Positions 53,803 to 61,941 of a stretch of DNA of 64,000 bases are shown here, in pieces. The DNA lies in assembly GCF_022385335.1 (NCBI RefSeq), contig NZ_CP092431.1, positions 3,410,001-3,474,000 of the forward strand. Reading direction: 5' to 3'. Both the position numbers and the translations under genes were made by a program. The stretch comes from Streptomyces deccanensis (GTDB taxonomy: Bacteria; Actinomycetota; Actinomycetes; Streptomycetales; Streptomycetaceae). The number at the start of each line of letters is the position of its first letter. Positions within the stretch are counted from its first letter, which is position 1. The notes under the pieces were generated by a model. It was not told the origin of the DNA. It was given only the letters and a program-made list of their open reading frames with translations, and searched no databases.

Positions 53803-54122
53803 GCGACGCCGTGGAGAAGGCAGAGCAGGCGGTCCGGGCCGCCGAGACCGACACGGCCGCCGTGCAGCTGGCCATGGCGGCGATGGAGCTGGCGAAGCTG
53901 GCCACCCAGCAGCAGGCACAGGCGCCGGCGGCGACCTGCCAGCACGACCACCACAACACCCGCCGCAGCGCGGGCGAGTGGATCGGCATCGCCTGCGCGG
54001 TGTGCGTCGGCAGCGTCGGCCTGGCGTTCGCGTCCCTCGCGCTCGCCATCCTCGGCGGCGTCGGCGCGATCGTCGTCCTCGTCCTCCGGGACATGTGGCG
54101 CGACATGCACAAGGGCCGCTGA
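53799..54122 (+). CDS. Small coiled-coil membrane protein (Spd-type)
   Basis: 107 aa. N-terminal helix rich in Ala/Glu (residues 1-45), a short His stretch CQHDHHNTRR, then two hydrophobic segments (GIACAVCVGSVGLAFASLAL and AIVVLVLRDMW). Probably a partner of the preceding SpdB-like protein in the spread system. Ends 13 bases before a strong hairpin. Confidence 0.65.
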   Translation: MSDAVEKAEQAVRAAETDTAAVQLAMAAMELAKLATQQQAQAPAATCQHDHHNTRRSAGEWIGIACAVCVGSVGLAFASLALAILGGVGAIVVLVLRDMWRDMHKGR

Positions 54123-54135
54123 CTCGCCCTTCCGT

Positions 54136-54158
54136 CCCCCGCAGCACGTCTGCGGGGG
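54136..54158 (+). terminator. Intra-operon hairpin
   Basis: 9-bp perfect stem CCCCCGCAG/CTGCGGGGG with loop CACGT, in the 78-base gap between the small membrane protein and the next gene. No T-run, so partial termination or mRNA processing is possible. Confidence 0.6.
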
Positions 54159-54200
54159 TGCGGTGGGGCCGGACAGCCCGGCCCGTCCCAGGAGGACACC

Positions 54201-54407
54201 GTGACCCGAGAACAGCGACTGACCATGGCCGACGCCGCCAACACCAGGGCCGCAGCCCTCGCCCGCGACGCCGAGGACGCCGCCCGCAGCTTCCACGACC
54301 GACACAAGGCCGCGCCGCTCGCCGCCGCCGGCGCTCTGTGGGCCGACATCGCCCGCAGCCACGCCGCCATCGCCGCCGCACTGCCCGAGACCGCCAAGGA
54401 GAAGTGA
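54201..54407 (+). CDS. Small alanine-rich helical protein
   Basis: 68 aa; GTG start with AGGAGG about 5 bases upstream. Sequence MTREQRLTMADAANTRAAAL and following is nearly all helix, probably coiled coil. The final TGA overlaps the next ATG (TGATG). Confidence 0.65.
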   Translation: MTREQRLTMADAANTRAAALARDAEDAARSFHDRHKAAPLAAAGALWADIARSHAAIAAALPETAKEK

Positions 54408-54586
54408 TGGCCGACAACCCCGACATCCGCTTCGCCGACTTCACCACCGGCGAGAAGCTGCGCGTCATCGCCCTGACCGCCCGCATGGCCAAGCGTGGCG
54501 CGGCCGGTGACGGCGTCGACCTCTCCGACCTGAAGCGGAAGGTCGAGCGGATCGAGCGGCAGGCCGCCCGCCGCAAGAAGAAGTAG
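54407..54586 (+). CDS. Small basic protein with Lys-rich end
   Basis: 59 aa; begins MADNPDIRFADFTTGEKLRV, ends RIERQAARRKKK. The strongly basic C-terminus suggests nucleic-acid or membrane-lipid contact. Translationally coupled to the previous gene and followed by a hairpin before traB. Confidence 0.6.
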   Translation: MADNPDIRFADFTTGEKLRVIALTARMAKRGAAGDGVDLSDLKRKVERIERQAARRKKK

Positions 54587-54592
54587 CTCCAC

Positions 54593-54634
54593 CCCGGGGG
54601 CGGCCTCAACCGCCAAGCCGCGGCCGCCCCCGGG
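54593..54634 (+). terminator. Hairpin before the DNA translocase gene
   Basis: 13-bp perfect stem CCCGGGGGCGGCC/GGCCGCCCCCGGG with 16-base loop, only 38 bases before the translocase start. It may limit read-through into traB, whose uncontrolled expression is known to be harmful (pock/kill effect) in Streptomyces elements. Confidence 0.7.
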
Positions 54635-54671
54635 CCCGGACCGCCCATCAGAACAACCCGGAGAGACCAGC

Positions 54672-56726
54672 ATGACGGACACCGTCGTACCCGCCAGCGT
54701 CGACACCGAGGAGCAGGCCCCGCCCGTTCCCGTCGACAACCCCAAGCTTCCCGACCCCGGCGTCACCGACGAGAAGCGCCGGCCGATCCTCCCTGCGTGG
54801 CTGAAGGACCGCACCGAGTTCGCCACCACCACCCGCCACGCGGGCGCCCGCCTCGGCTACGCCAGCGCCTATCACGGGCTCCGTCTGCCCTGGTACGGCA
54901 TCCAGTTGACCGCCATGGCCCCCCGCGGTGCCTGCCGCCTCGTCGCCGAGACGAACCGGTGGGTGTGGGACCGCGAGGCCGCCCCGTTGCGCGGGCACGC
55001 CGTCCGTACCGAGGACGTCGAGGAGTACCTGCACCTGGCCCGGCTGCGCGGCAACCGCGTCCGGCTGCGCGGCCTGGTCACCGTCGTCGCCACGGTGTTC
55101 GGCCTCGGCTTCGCCCTGTGGCTGTACGTCATGGCGCCCGCGTTTCTGTGGGTGTTCGCGGCCGGCGGGGTGATGACCCTCGGCTACTTCGGGCAGCAGC
55201 CCGATGCCCCTGTCATCGGTCCGGCCGTGCTGCGCACCGAGTTGCAGAGGCTGACCGGCACGATCGTGCTGCGCGCCCTGGACTCCATCGGCAACCCGCG
55301 CATCTCGGCCGCCGTGAAGAAGGGCGGCGACATGAACGGCATGCGCTTCACCAGCGAGATCACCCGCGACGGGCCCGGCTACCGCGCCGACCTCGACCTT
55401 CCGTACGGCGTCGTCCCCGAGGACGTGATGGAGCAGCGCCAGGCCCTCGCGTCCGGCCTGCGCCGCAAGCTGGGCTGCGTGTGGCCGTCCGGCGACCCCG
55501 ACGAGCACGAGGGGCGGCTGATCCTGTGGGTCGGCGACAAGCCCATGAACGAGACGACGAAGCCGCCGTGGCCGCTGCTCAGCGAGGGCGAGGTCGATCT
55601 CTTCAAGCCCGTCGTGTTCGGCAACGACCAGCGGATGCGCGCCATCGTCGTCACCCTCATGTTCGCGTCCGTCGTGATCGGCTCCATCCCCAGGATGGGG
55701 AAAACCTTCCTGCTCAGGCTGCTGCTGCTCATCGCCGCCCTCGACCCGCGCGCGGCCCTGTACGCGTTCGACTTCAAGGGCACCGGCGACCTCGGCCCGC
55801 TGGAGCCCGTATGCCACCGCTACCGGTCCGGCGAGGACGACGACGACCTCCTGTACGTCCTGCACGCCATGCGGGAGCTGAAGGAGGAGCTGCGGCGCCG
55901 CGCCAAGGTGATCCGCTCGCTGCCGAAGTCCCGCTGCCCCGAGTCGAAGGTCACCCCGGCCCTGGCCAGCGACAAGAGCCTCGGTCTGCACCCGATCGTG
56001 ATCGGCTTCGACGAGTGCCAGGTGCCGTTTGAGCACGAGAAGTACGGCGCCGAGCTGGAATCGATCTGCACCGACATCGCCAAGCGCGGCCCCGCCCTGG
56101 GCATCGTCGGGATGTTCGCCACCCAGCGGCCCGACGCGAAGTCCCTCCCGCCGGGCATCTCGGCGAACGCGGTGCTCCGGTTCTGCCTGAAGGTGATGGG
56201 CCACACCGCGAACGACATGGTGCTTGGCACCGGCGCCTACAAGTCGGGCATCCGCGCGACCATGTTCACCCGCTCCGACCGCGGCATCTGCTGGATGTCC
56301 GGCGAGGGCGACGACCCGCTGATCGTGGCCTCGGCGTTCGTCGACGGCCCAGGCGCCGAGCTGGTCGTGGCCCGCGCCCGGCAGCTGCGCGAGGACTACG
56401 GCAACGTCACCGGCCACGCCCTCGGCGAGGGACCGGCGGCCACGGTCGGGATGGACATCCTCGGCGACGTCCTGAAGGTCATGGCCGTCACGGAGAAGGC
56501 CACGTGGTGCGAGCGCCTGGCCGCCCGTCTCGCCGAGCTCCGGCCGGACGTGTACGGGGAGTGGAAGGGCGAGCACGTCACCGCCGCACTCAAGCCCTGG
56601 AGCGTCCGTACGGGCCAGGTGTGGGGGCAGACCGAGGAGGGCGAGGGCAAGAACCGGCGCGGCATCGAACGTGCCGATGTGGTCGCCGCGGTCGCCCGCC
56701 GGGAGGCCGACCGGCTCGCCGCCTGA
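54672..56726 (+). CDS. FtsK/TraB-type conjugative DNA translocase
   Basis: 684 aa. Two membrane helices near 130-170 (VVATVFGLGFALWLYVMAP) anchor a hexameric RecA-like motor. Walker A is GSIPRMGKTF (Lys344) and Walker B VIGFDECQ (Asp447, Glu448); FATQRPDAKSLPPGI is a further family motif. The C-terminal ~90 residues include a winged-helix-like end that in TraB binds clt repeats. In Streptomyces such a protein alone moves double-stranded DNA between hyphae. ATG with GGAGAG about 10 bases upstream. An inverted-repeat cluster follows directly. Confidence 0.9.
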   Translation: MTDTVVPASVDTEEQAPPVPVDNPKLPDPGVTDEKRRPILPAWLKDRTEFATTTRHAGARLGYASAYHGLRLPWYGIQLTAMAPRGACRLVAETNRWVWDREAAPLRGHAVRTEDVEEYLHLARLRGNRVRLRGLVTVVATVFGLGFALWLYVMAPAFLWVFAAGGVMTLGYFGQQPDAPVIGPAVLRTELQRLTGTIVLRALDSIGNPRISAAVKKGGDMNGMRFTSEITRDGPGYRADLDLPYGVVPEDVMEQRQALASGLRRKLGCVWPSGDPDEHEGRLILWVGDKPMNETTKPPWPLLSEGEVDLFKPVVFGNDQRMRAIVVTLMFASVVIGSIPRMGKTFLLRLLLLIAALDPRAALYAFDFKGTGDLGPLEPVCHRYRSGEDDDDLLYVLHAMRELKEELRRRAKVIRSLPKSRCPESKVTPALASDKSLGLHPIVIGFDECQVPFEHEKYGAELESICTDIAKRGPALGIVGMFATQRPDAKSLPPGISANAVLRFCLKVMGHTANDMVLGTGAYKSGIRATMFTRSDRGICWMSGEGDDPLIVASAFVDGPGAELVVARARQLREDYGNVTGHALGEGPAATVGMDILGDVLKVMAVTEKATWCERLAARLAELRPDVYGEWKGEHVTAALKPWSVRTGQVWGQTEEGEGKNRRGIERADVVAAVARREADRLAA

Positions 56727-56741
56727 GCCCCGGAACGGGCC

Positions 56742-56825
56742 GCTAGACCTAGCAACCCGCCCCGCTAGGTCTAGCACCCCCGCTAGCACCAAATACGGCC
56801 CCTGAGCAGGCACCTAGCGTCTAGC
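56742..56825. repeat. CTAGC inverted-repeat cluster, candidate clt or origin site
   Basis: GCTAGACCTAGC (56742-56753) and GCTAGGTCTAGC (56764-56775) are perfect 12-bp inverted repeats; GCTAGC follows at 56782-56787, CTAGC at 56814-56818 and again at 56821-56825. CTAG-containing words are very rare in high-GC Streptomyces DNA. The site is 15 bases after the translocase stop, where cis-acting transfer loci often lie. One more CCTAGC is near the element's left junction (about 52336). Confidence 0.75.
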
Positions 56826-56878
56826 AGGGGCGCCGCTGGAACCCCGGGAACACCCCCATCTGGAGAGGAAGACACCCC

Positions 56879-57103
56879 ATGTGGCTCGCTATGGCCGCCC
56901 TCGTGCTCTGGCTCGGCTTCTACGCCGTCCAGTGCGCCGTCAAGCCGTTCGCCCCGTGCCGGAAGTGCGGCGGCCTCGGAAAGATCAAGCAGTTCGGGAA
57001 GACGAAGATGTGCCCGCGCTGCCTCGGCAAGAAGCTCCGGCTCCGCGTCGGCCGCCGCGCGCACAACGCCTGGCGCCGCACCCACGAGGCCGGCGCCCGC
57101 TGA
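56879..57103 (+). CDS. Small membrane protein with zinc-ribbon-like Cys motif
   Basis: 74 aa. One N-terminal membrane helix (LWLAMAALVLWLGFYAVQ, approximate) then PCRKCGGLGKIKQFGK and MCPRCLGKKL, a CxxC-CxxC pair like half a DnaJ zinc module, and a basic end. Common near tra genes of actinomycete ICEs. ATG with GGAGAGGAAG upstream. Last gene of the forward arm. Confidence 0.75.
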   Translation: MWLAMAALVLWLGFYAVQCAVKPFAPCRKCGGLGKIKQFGKTKMCPRCLGKKLRLRVGRRAHNAWRRTHEAGAR

Positions 57104-57112
57104 CCGCCACGA

Positions 57113-57150
57113 CGGCCCCCGGGCGGGATACGCGTACCGTCCGGGGGCCG
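57113..57150. terminator. Terminator between the two element arms
   Basis: 10-bp perfect stem CGGCCCCCGG/CCGGGGGCCG with an 18-base loop, located 10 bases after the last forward gene and 70 bases before the end of the reverse operon. Plus strand continues TCTC. Confidence 0.8.
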
Positions 57151-57220
57151 TCTCATGCCTGCGCGCGGAGACGCGTACGCGCGCAGTGTCCCGGCCCGGC
57201 CGCCTCGCTCGGGGGCAGCG

Positions 57221-57385
57221 TCAGCGACCAGGCCGGGGGCTCTTGCGGTGGCAGGTGCAGCCGCACCGCAGCGTCATCAGCGGCGCCTCCCACGAGGGTG
57301 CGCCCTCGCGCCGTACCGGTCCCGGGCCGGAGCAGTAGCGGTGCATGCCCTGCTCGCACTCCGGCGTCTTCGCGGCAGCGGTCAC
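57221..57385 (-). CDS. Small Cys/His-rich protein
   Basis: 54 aa from a GTG overlapping the previous gene (GTGA). It has CEQGMHRYCSG near the start and CGCTCH near the end, a possible zinc knuckle. Third of three coupled small Cys-rich genes after the Xre regulator. No family recognised. Confidence 0.6.
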   Translation of the reverse strand: MTAAAKTPECEQGMHRYCSGPGPVRREGAPSWEAPLMTLRCGCTCHRKSPRPGR

Positions 57386-57576
57386 AGCGGCTGATCGGCG
57401 AACGGAACGAGGTCGTACGCGTGGCGGCACGAGGCGCACGCGAACAACCCGCCCGGGCCGGAGCCTGAGCCCTGGTCGTCCGGGACGCGCACGAGGCGCG
57501 CGCTGCGGCTGAAGTCCTCGTGCCACGAGCAGAAGGCGAACGATGCGGCCTCGTCGGTGTCCTTGGCCACGGTCAC
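57382..57576 (-). CDS. Small protein with CxWH and CxxC motifs
   Basis: 64 aa. FCSWHEDFSRSARLV near residue 15-29 and FACASCRHAYDLV near 46-58 suggest one zinc site. GTG start preceded by GGAGGGG and overlapping the previous stop by GTGA. Function unknown. Confidence 0.65.
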   Translation of the reverse strand: MTVAKDTDEAASFAFCSWHEDFSRSARLVRVPDDQGSGSGPGGLFACASCRHAYDLVPFADQPL

Positions 57577-57779
57577 CCCCTCCGCTTCCGGCGCGGCTGG
57601 TGGTGGTTGCGGATCTCGACGTTCAGATCCGAGACGCGCGACCCGTCGTCCTGCGCCCTGGCCTCGGCCCGCTGCTTCACCAGCGCGGCACACACCCCGC
57701 AGTCCGCCGGCGGCACCGGCTCATCGAGCGGCAGGGCGAGCAGGGGCGGCGGCTCCATCGTGGTGTGACAGTCGGTCAT
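57573..57779 (-). CDS. Small protein with CGVC motif and basic tail
   Basis: 68 aa; opens MTDCHTTMEPPPLLALPLDE, has ADCGVCAALVKQRAEARAQ and ends NHHQPRRKRRG. Similar short proteins commonly accompany Xre-type regulators in Streptomyces. The ATG at 57779 has GGAG six bases upstream; an ATG four codons earlier is possible. First of the three-gene chain. Confidence 0.65.
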   Translation of the reverse strand: MTDCHTTMEPPPLLALPLDEPVPPADCGVCAALVKQRAEARAQDDGSRVSDLNVEIRNHHQPRRKRRG

Positions 57780-57832
57780 GGTCGGCTCCATGGCAGGCGG
57801 ACGTGGGTACCGTCACATCGTGCCGACCAGGC

Positions 57833-57872
57833 AAGGCCCTGCCGTTGCCAAGCTGGCAACACCCAGGGCCTT
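57833..57872. promoter_or_regulatory. Nested palindrome: operator or terminator
   Basis: Outer arms AAGGCCCTG (57833-57841) and CAGGGCCTT (57864-57872) enclose an inner 17-bp palindrome GTTGCCAAGCTGGCAAC (57844-57860). The structure lies between the Xre stop (57893) and the start of the small Cys-rich chain. It may terminate the regulator transcript or be an operator for the small genes. Confidence 0.6.
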
Positions 57873-57892
57873 GACCGCCGTTGACCGGAGCG

Positions 57893-59095
57893 CTACACCC
57901 CGCACCAGTTGGCGAACTCCAGCAGATCCCCCGACGCCTTCGAGCGGGCCCGCAGCAGCGTCGCCACCGTCTCGTGCACGCCCGGGTGATACCGGGTCTG
58001 CTGCGGTGCTGTCCGCCGGGCGTTCGCCAGCGACGTGAACGCATCCTCGTGCCGCGCCGTCCACGTCTCCGCGCGCGCCCGATCCACCCAGTAGTGCCCT
58101 GCCCTCGCTTCCGGATAGTCGTCCGGGAGACGGACCTTGCGCGCCTTCTCCAGCGCGCGGGCGTGCTTGTCCCGGTCGCTCGACGCCGACATGCCGTGAA
58201 TCACGACGTTGACGGGGCCGAACACGAGCCCGTAGTCCCGGGTCTCGCCAGTCTCCTCGGCGATCTCCCCGGCCGCCGCGAGCCAGTCGTCCGCGCCGGC
58301 GGTGTCGCCCTGGCGGCTGGAGAGGATGGCGCCCTTCAGGTGCAGGGCCCCGCGCACCGCCTTGGTCGCCTGCTCGCCGTCGTCGTCGAGATCCTTCAAC
58401 GCCTGCTTGACGAGGAGGACTCCGCGGTCGTGGCGGGCGGCGTCCGCGAGGAGCTGCGCGCGGTCCCACCGCTCGATGGCGACCTGCCGCGGGTCACCCG
58501 ATTGCGGGGCGGAGACCGCCATCCGCGAGAGGGCGAGCCGGGCGAGGTCACCGAAGCCGATCTGACGGCCCACGACGTACACGGTGCGGCACAGCTCCGC
58601 TTGCAGCCACGCGGCCCGCTCCAGCGCGTGCCCTGGCCGTTGGGTGAGGACGTGGGCGCCGACCTCGGCAAGCAGGGAGGGCAGTTCGTGGGCGATCTCG
58701 ATGTACTCGGCGCGGGCCCGCTGCCGCTCCAGGCCGGCCACGACCGCTTCGAGGTCGGCGACCGGGCGGGGTGGCGGGTCGTCGTCGCCGAGCGGGATGT
58801 CCCAGTCGTCGAGGGCGACGCTGATCGGGGTTATCAGCTGGTCGAGCTGGTCGGCCTGGAGCTGGTGGATGTAGGGCTGGCCGTGGAGCACGGTGATGCT
58901 GACGGACAGGGCGCGGGCGACCGCCGAGACGATGGCGGGGCTGGCCTGGCGTTGGCCGGTGATGATGCGGGAGAGCATCGACGGGGAGACGTTGGCGCGG
59001 CGGCCAAGCTCGCGGAGGGAGAAGCCTCGGAGGGCGCTCAGTTCTTCGATACGCGCCCCGATTCCGCCGGTGTCCCGGCGCATGGGGTGTGGCAT
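57893..59095 (-). CDS. Xre-family regulator with TPR-like domain
   Basis: 400 aa. An N-terminal HTH (residues ~12-70: ARIEELSALRGFSLRELGRR, SPSMLSRIITGQRQASP) is followed by a ~300-residue helical domain of TPR type (LHLKGAILSSRQGDTAGADD, WVDRARAETWTARHEDAF). Such regulators can sense a peptide or protein partner. ATG with GGAG six bases upstream; a palindrome covers -9 to -35 from the start, so autoregulation is likely. Probably controls the three small genes downstream and the element's switch. Confidence 0.85.
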   Translation of the reverse strand: MPHPMRRDTGGIGARIEELSALRGFSLRELGRRANVSPSMLSRIITGQRQASPAIVSAVARALSVSITVLHGQPYIHQLQADQLDQLITPISVALDDWDIPLGDDDPPPRPVADLEAVVAGLERQRARAEYIEIAHELPSLLAEVGAHVLTQRPGHALERAAWLQAELCRTVYVVGRQIGFGDLARLALSRMAVSAPQSGDPRQVAIERWDRAQLLADAARHDRGVLLVKQALKDLDDDGEQATKAVRGALHLKGAILSSRQGDTAGADDWLAAAGEIAEETGETRDYGLVFGPVNVVIHGMSASSDRDKHARALEKARKVRLPDDYPEARAGHYWVDRARAETWTARHEDAFTSLANARRTAPQQTRYHPGVHETVATLLRARSKASGDLLEFANWCGV

Positions 59096-59103
59096 GCTGA
59101 ACT

Positions 59104-59130
59104 CCGTTCTGACCTCGACACTCAGAACGG
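59104..59130 (-). promoter_or_regulatory. Operator of the Xre regulator
   Basis: CCGTTCTGA (59104-59112), nine-base spacer, TCAGAACGG (59122-59130): perfect 9-bp inverted repeat directly upstream of the regulator's start and overlapping its ribosome-binding site (GGAG). Confidence 0.7.
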
Positions 59131-59162
59131 TACGCCCGGTCGGCTCCGGGCGTGAGCGTGTG

Positions 59163-59187
59163 CGGCCCCTGCAACCTGCGGGGGCCG
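59163..59187 (-). terminator. Terminator of the tape-measure operon
   Basis: CGGCCCC/GGGGCCG stem lies 17 bases after the last gene of the operon (stop at 59204). A second small stem CGCCCGG/CCGGGCG is at 59133-59152. Together they separate the operon from the Xre promoter. Confidence 0.6.
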
Positions 59188-59203
59188 TCGTGCTGTTGAC
59201 GCT

Positions 59204-59524
59204 TCAGGCGGCGCCCTGAGCCTGCGCCGTGGCCTCCCGGTCTGTCAGCAGGCGGATCGGGGTCGTGGCCGCCACCATGAGCCCTCCCGTCTCGGACAGG
59301 CCCTCACCCCACCGCCACGCATCCGGGCCGCCCTCGACGACCGCGTACCCGAGGCCAGCGAGAGCGTCGTAGCGCTGCATCAGGGACGGCGGCCCGACCT
59401 GGTCCCACTCGCTGTACACCATCGAGTAGTCCCCGCTCGGCAGGACGATCCGCAGCCGCCACAGGCCAGCCGGGGGGATGTCTGCGGACCAGCCGAGCAT
59501 GGCCAGCGTCTGCGTCTCGCTCAT
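59204..59524 (-). CDS. DUF6303-like small protein
   Basis: 106 aa. Starts MSETQTLAMLGWSADIPPAG and has the segment GLWRLRIVLPSGDYSMVYSE, which resembles a small family seen in Streptomyces and its mobile elements. A single alpha/beta domain. The ATG overlaps the tape-measure stop by ATGA. No role known. Confidence 0.65.
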   Translation of the reverse strand: MSETQTLAMLGWSADIPPAGLWRLRIVLPSGDYSMVYSEWDQVGPPSLMQRYDALAGLGYAVVEGGPDAWRWGEGLSETGGLMVAATTPIRLLTDREATAQAQGAA

Positions 59525-61905
59525 GCCGCCCTCTTCCCGAACGCGTCCTGCACGTTGCCGCCGCCCTCGATCTCCACCCACCGGCGGATCGCGCGCTGAA
59601 GGTCGTCCTCGCCCCCATCGATCTTCAACCGCACGTTGACGTCCACGGCCTGCGCCCCCGAGGACGCTCCGAAGCTCCCGAGGCCGGGCATGGACAGGTC
59701 GCCGGGCAGGGCCAGGCCCGTGCCCATGCCGAGGCCGCCGAGGACCGGACCGAGACCCGGCATCCGGTCGAGGGCAGACTGGACGCTCGGCATGGCGGCC
59801 TCGATGCCCCTGGCGAAGTCGGTGACCAGCGCCCGGCCGGAGTAGGTGGTGTACCCCTTGCCCGAGAACGGGCCCTCCTTCGCCGGGGAGTGGGGGAAGA
59901 ACCCGCTCGCCGCGGAAAGGACGCTCCCCGCAGCCGACTTGACGTCGTCGACCATTTCGAGGATGCCTGCTACGAAGCCCGCGATCAGTGCGCGGCCAGA
60001 GCCGACGAGGACCCCGCTGAGGTCGCCGAGCGCAGACACGGCAGCCCCAGGCAGGGAGGCCAGTCGGGACACGGCGTCGCTCACGAACTCGGAGAAGCTC
60101 CGGCGGGCGCTGCCGACGAACTCCAGCACGCTTGAGATGGCGGCCACTGTGAAGCCGGAGACCGAGCCCTTCGCGATCTCCCAGGCCCCGGCGAAGTCGC
60201 CTTGGAGGAGGTTGACCACGATCCGGGCGGCGTTGCTGACGGCATCGAACGCGCCGACGACGAAGCCGGAGAAGATGCCCGCGACGAACGAGGCGGCCTC
60301 GGCGACGCCCACCAGAGCGGGCGCCAGCAGCTGGAGCAGCTCGGAGGTGAGTTGCAGGTAGATGCCCATCAGCGGCAGCGCGGCGGTGACGATCTCCATC
60401 AGCGGTGGGATCAGTTCGCCGAGGATCGGCGCGAGTTCGCCGAAGTTCCTGGCCGCCTCTTCGAGGAGCGGGGTCAGTTCGGGGAGAGCCTTGGCCAGCT
60501 CCTCGCCGAGGATGTCGACCAGGTCGTTCACGAACGGCGAGATTTCGGTGATGACCGGCAGGAGCATCTCGAAGGCGGTCGCGAGCAGCGGAAGCACGTT
60601 GTCGGCGAGGTTGCTCGTGACGGACATGAGCGCCTGCAGGGCGTCCTGGAACTCCTGCGTGCCGGTGACTTCCGCGAGGGCGCCGGTGATCTTCTCCAGG
60701 GTGCCGACCAGGCCCCCGCCGGATGCCTGTGCGGCCCCGAAGACGTTGCTCAGGACGGTGCCGATGTTCCCGCCGACGTCGAGGAGGTCGCCGATGAGGT
60801 CGATGGCGTTCTCGATGGCGCGTTCCATCGCCCCGGACTCGAACGCCTTGCCCAGCTTGTCGCCGATCCGGAACGCAGCGTCGCCCGCCTTCTCGGTGAG
60901 CCGCTCGAAGCTGGGGCCAGCAGCGGCGGCGACCTGGCCGAGGGCGGTCGCGACGACCCCGGGGATACCGGAGAGGTTGAGCAGGCCCTTCGACGCCGAG
61001 CCCATCGCTCTGCCGAGGGTGCCGTCTTCGGCGAGCTGCTTCGCCGCCCCCAGGGCACCCTGGCCCATGAGGTTCAGGGCGCCGGCGGTGTCCAGCAGCT
61101 CCCGACGGACGATGGGGAAGGCGGACCGCCCGGCGCGTTCGAGGTCTTCGGCCAGGCCCTGGAACACACGGTTCTGCACGTCCTGTTGCAGGTCGCGGAG
61201 CGCGGGGGCCGCGTCCTGGACGGCGAGGGCGAACGCCCGTGCTTCGGGGCTCAGCTTCTTCAGGGCCTCGGCGAACTCCTCGCCCTTCGACGGGTCCAGC
61301 GCCGAGGAGAGCGCCTCGTCCATGCCGACCGCCGCGAGCTTGACGACCGCCGAGGCCTGCCGCACGGCGAGCATGGCCGAGACGCCTACGCCCGCCGCGG
61401 GGGCGATGTTCTGGAGCGTTGCCGCGAGCGCCGCGCCGAGCGGTACGGCTGCACCAATGGCTCCGGCGATGGGGGCGACGCTGCCCGCTACCCGGAGCAG
61501 TCCGCCAGCCATGCCCGCGACGCGGCCGAGGACGTCCTTCAGGCGGGTCAGGTCGCGGGTGCTGTCCTGGGTGGCGCTGCGGGTGTCGTCGCCCATCTGT
61601 CGGGCGGCCTGGCCCGCGGCGACGAACCTGCCCCGTACGTCCCTCAGTCGGCCGTTCGCGTCGGTCGTGAACTGGTTTGTGGCCCGGTGGGCGACGGTGA
61701 TCGCGCCTGTGAGGTCGTCGCGGAGGGACATCGACATGACGCGGGTCTCGGAGACGAACCGGCCGCGGAGGTCCCTGAGGCGCTGGTCGGTGGAGACCTG
61801 GAAGCCGCGCATGCGGAGCTGGGACTGAGCGAGGCCGCGGCGCATGCCGGTGTCGTCGGCCCGAATGAAGCCGACGAGCTCGCCGATCGTGAGTGCACCG
61901 GACAT
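59521..61905 (-). CDS. Phage tail tape-measure protein
   Basis: 794 aa. In siphophages this protein sets tail length and enters the cell with DNA. N-terminal repeats RLRDLRGRFV (residues 42-51) and RLRDVRGRFV (86-95), a long Ala/Gly/Leu helical body with several membrane-like stretches (AAVPLGAALAATLQNIAPAA; LQLLAPALVGVAEAASFVAG) and the C-terminal SPAKEGPFSGKGYTTYSGRAL motif are all typical of actinophage tape measures. Usual neighbours (major tail protein, frameshifted chaperones, distal tail protein) are absent on both sides. Coupled to the next gene by ATGA. Confidence 0.85.
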   Translation of the reverse strand: MSGALTIGELVGFIRADDTGMRRGLAQSQLRMRGFQVSTDQRLRDLRGRFVSETRVMSMSLRDDLTGAITVAHRATNQFTTDANGRLRDVRGRFVAAGQAARQMGDDTRSATQDSTRDLTRLKDVLGRVAGMAGGLLRVAGSVAPIAGAIGAAVPLGAALAATLQNIAPAAGVGVSAMLAVRQASAVVKLAAVGMDEALSSALDPSKGEEFAEALKKLSPEARAFALAVQDAAPALRDLQQDVQNRVFQGLAEDLERAGRSAFPIVRRELLDTAGALNLMGQGALGAAKQLAEDGTLGRAMGSASKGLLNLSGIPGVVATALGQVAAAAGPSFERLTEKAGDAAFRIGDKLGKAFESGAMERAIENAIDLIGDLLDVGGNIGTVLSNVFGAAQASGGGLVGTLEKITGALAEVTGTQEFQDALQALMSVTSNLADNVLPLLATAFEMLLPVITEISPFVNDLVDILGEELAKALPELTPLLEEAARNFGELAPILGELIPPLMEIVTAALPLMGIYLQLTSELLQLLAPALVGVAEAASFVAGIFSGFVVGAFDAVSNAARIVVNLLQGDFAGAWEIAKGSVSGFTVAAISSVLEFVGSARRSFSEFVSDAVSRLASLPGAAVSALGDLSGVLVGSGRALIAGFVAGILEMVDDVKSAAGSVLSAASGFFPHSPAKEGPFSGKGYTTYSGRALVTDFARGIEAAMPSVQSALDRMPGLGPVLGGLGMGTGLALPGDLSMPGLGSFGASSGAQAVDVNVRLKIDGGEDDLQRAIRRWVEIEGGGNVQDAFGKRAA

Positions 61906-61941
61906 GGCGCGGTCCCTTCAGTTGCTTCGGGCACCCATCCC

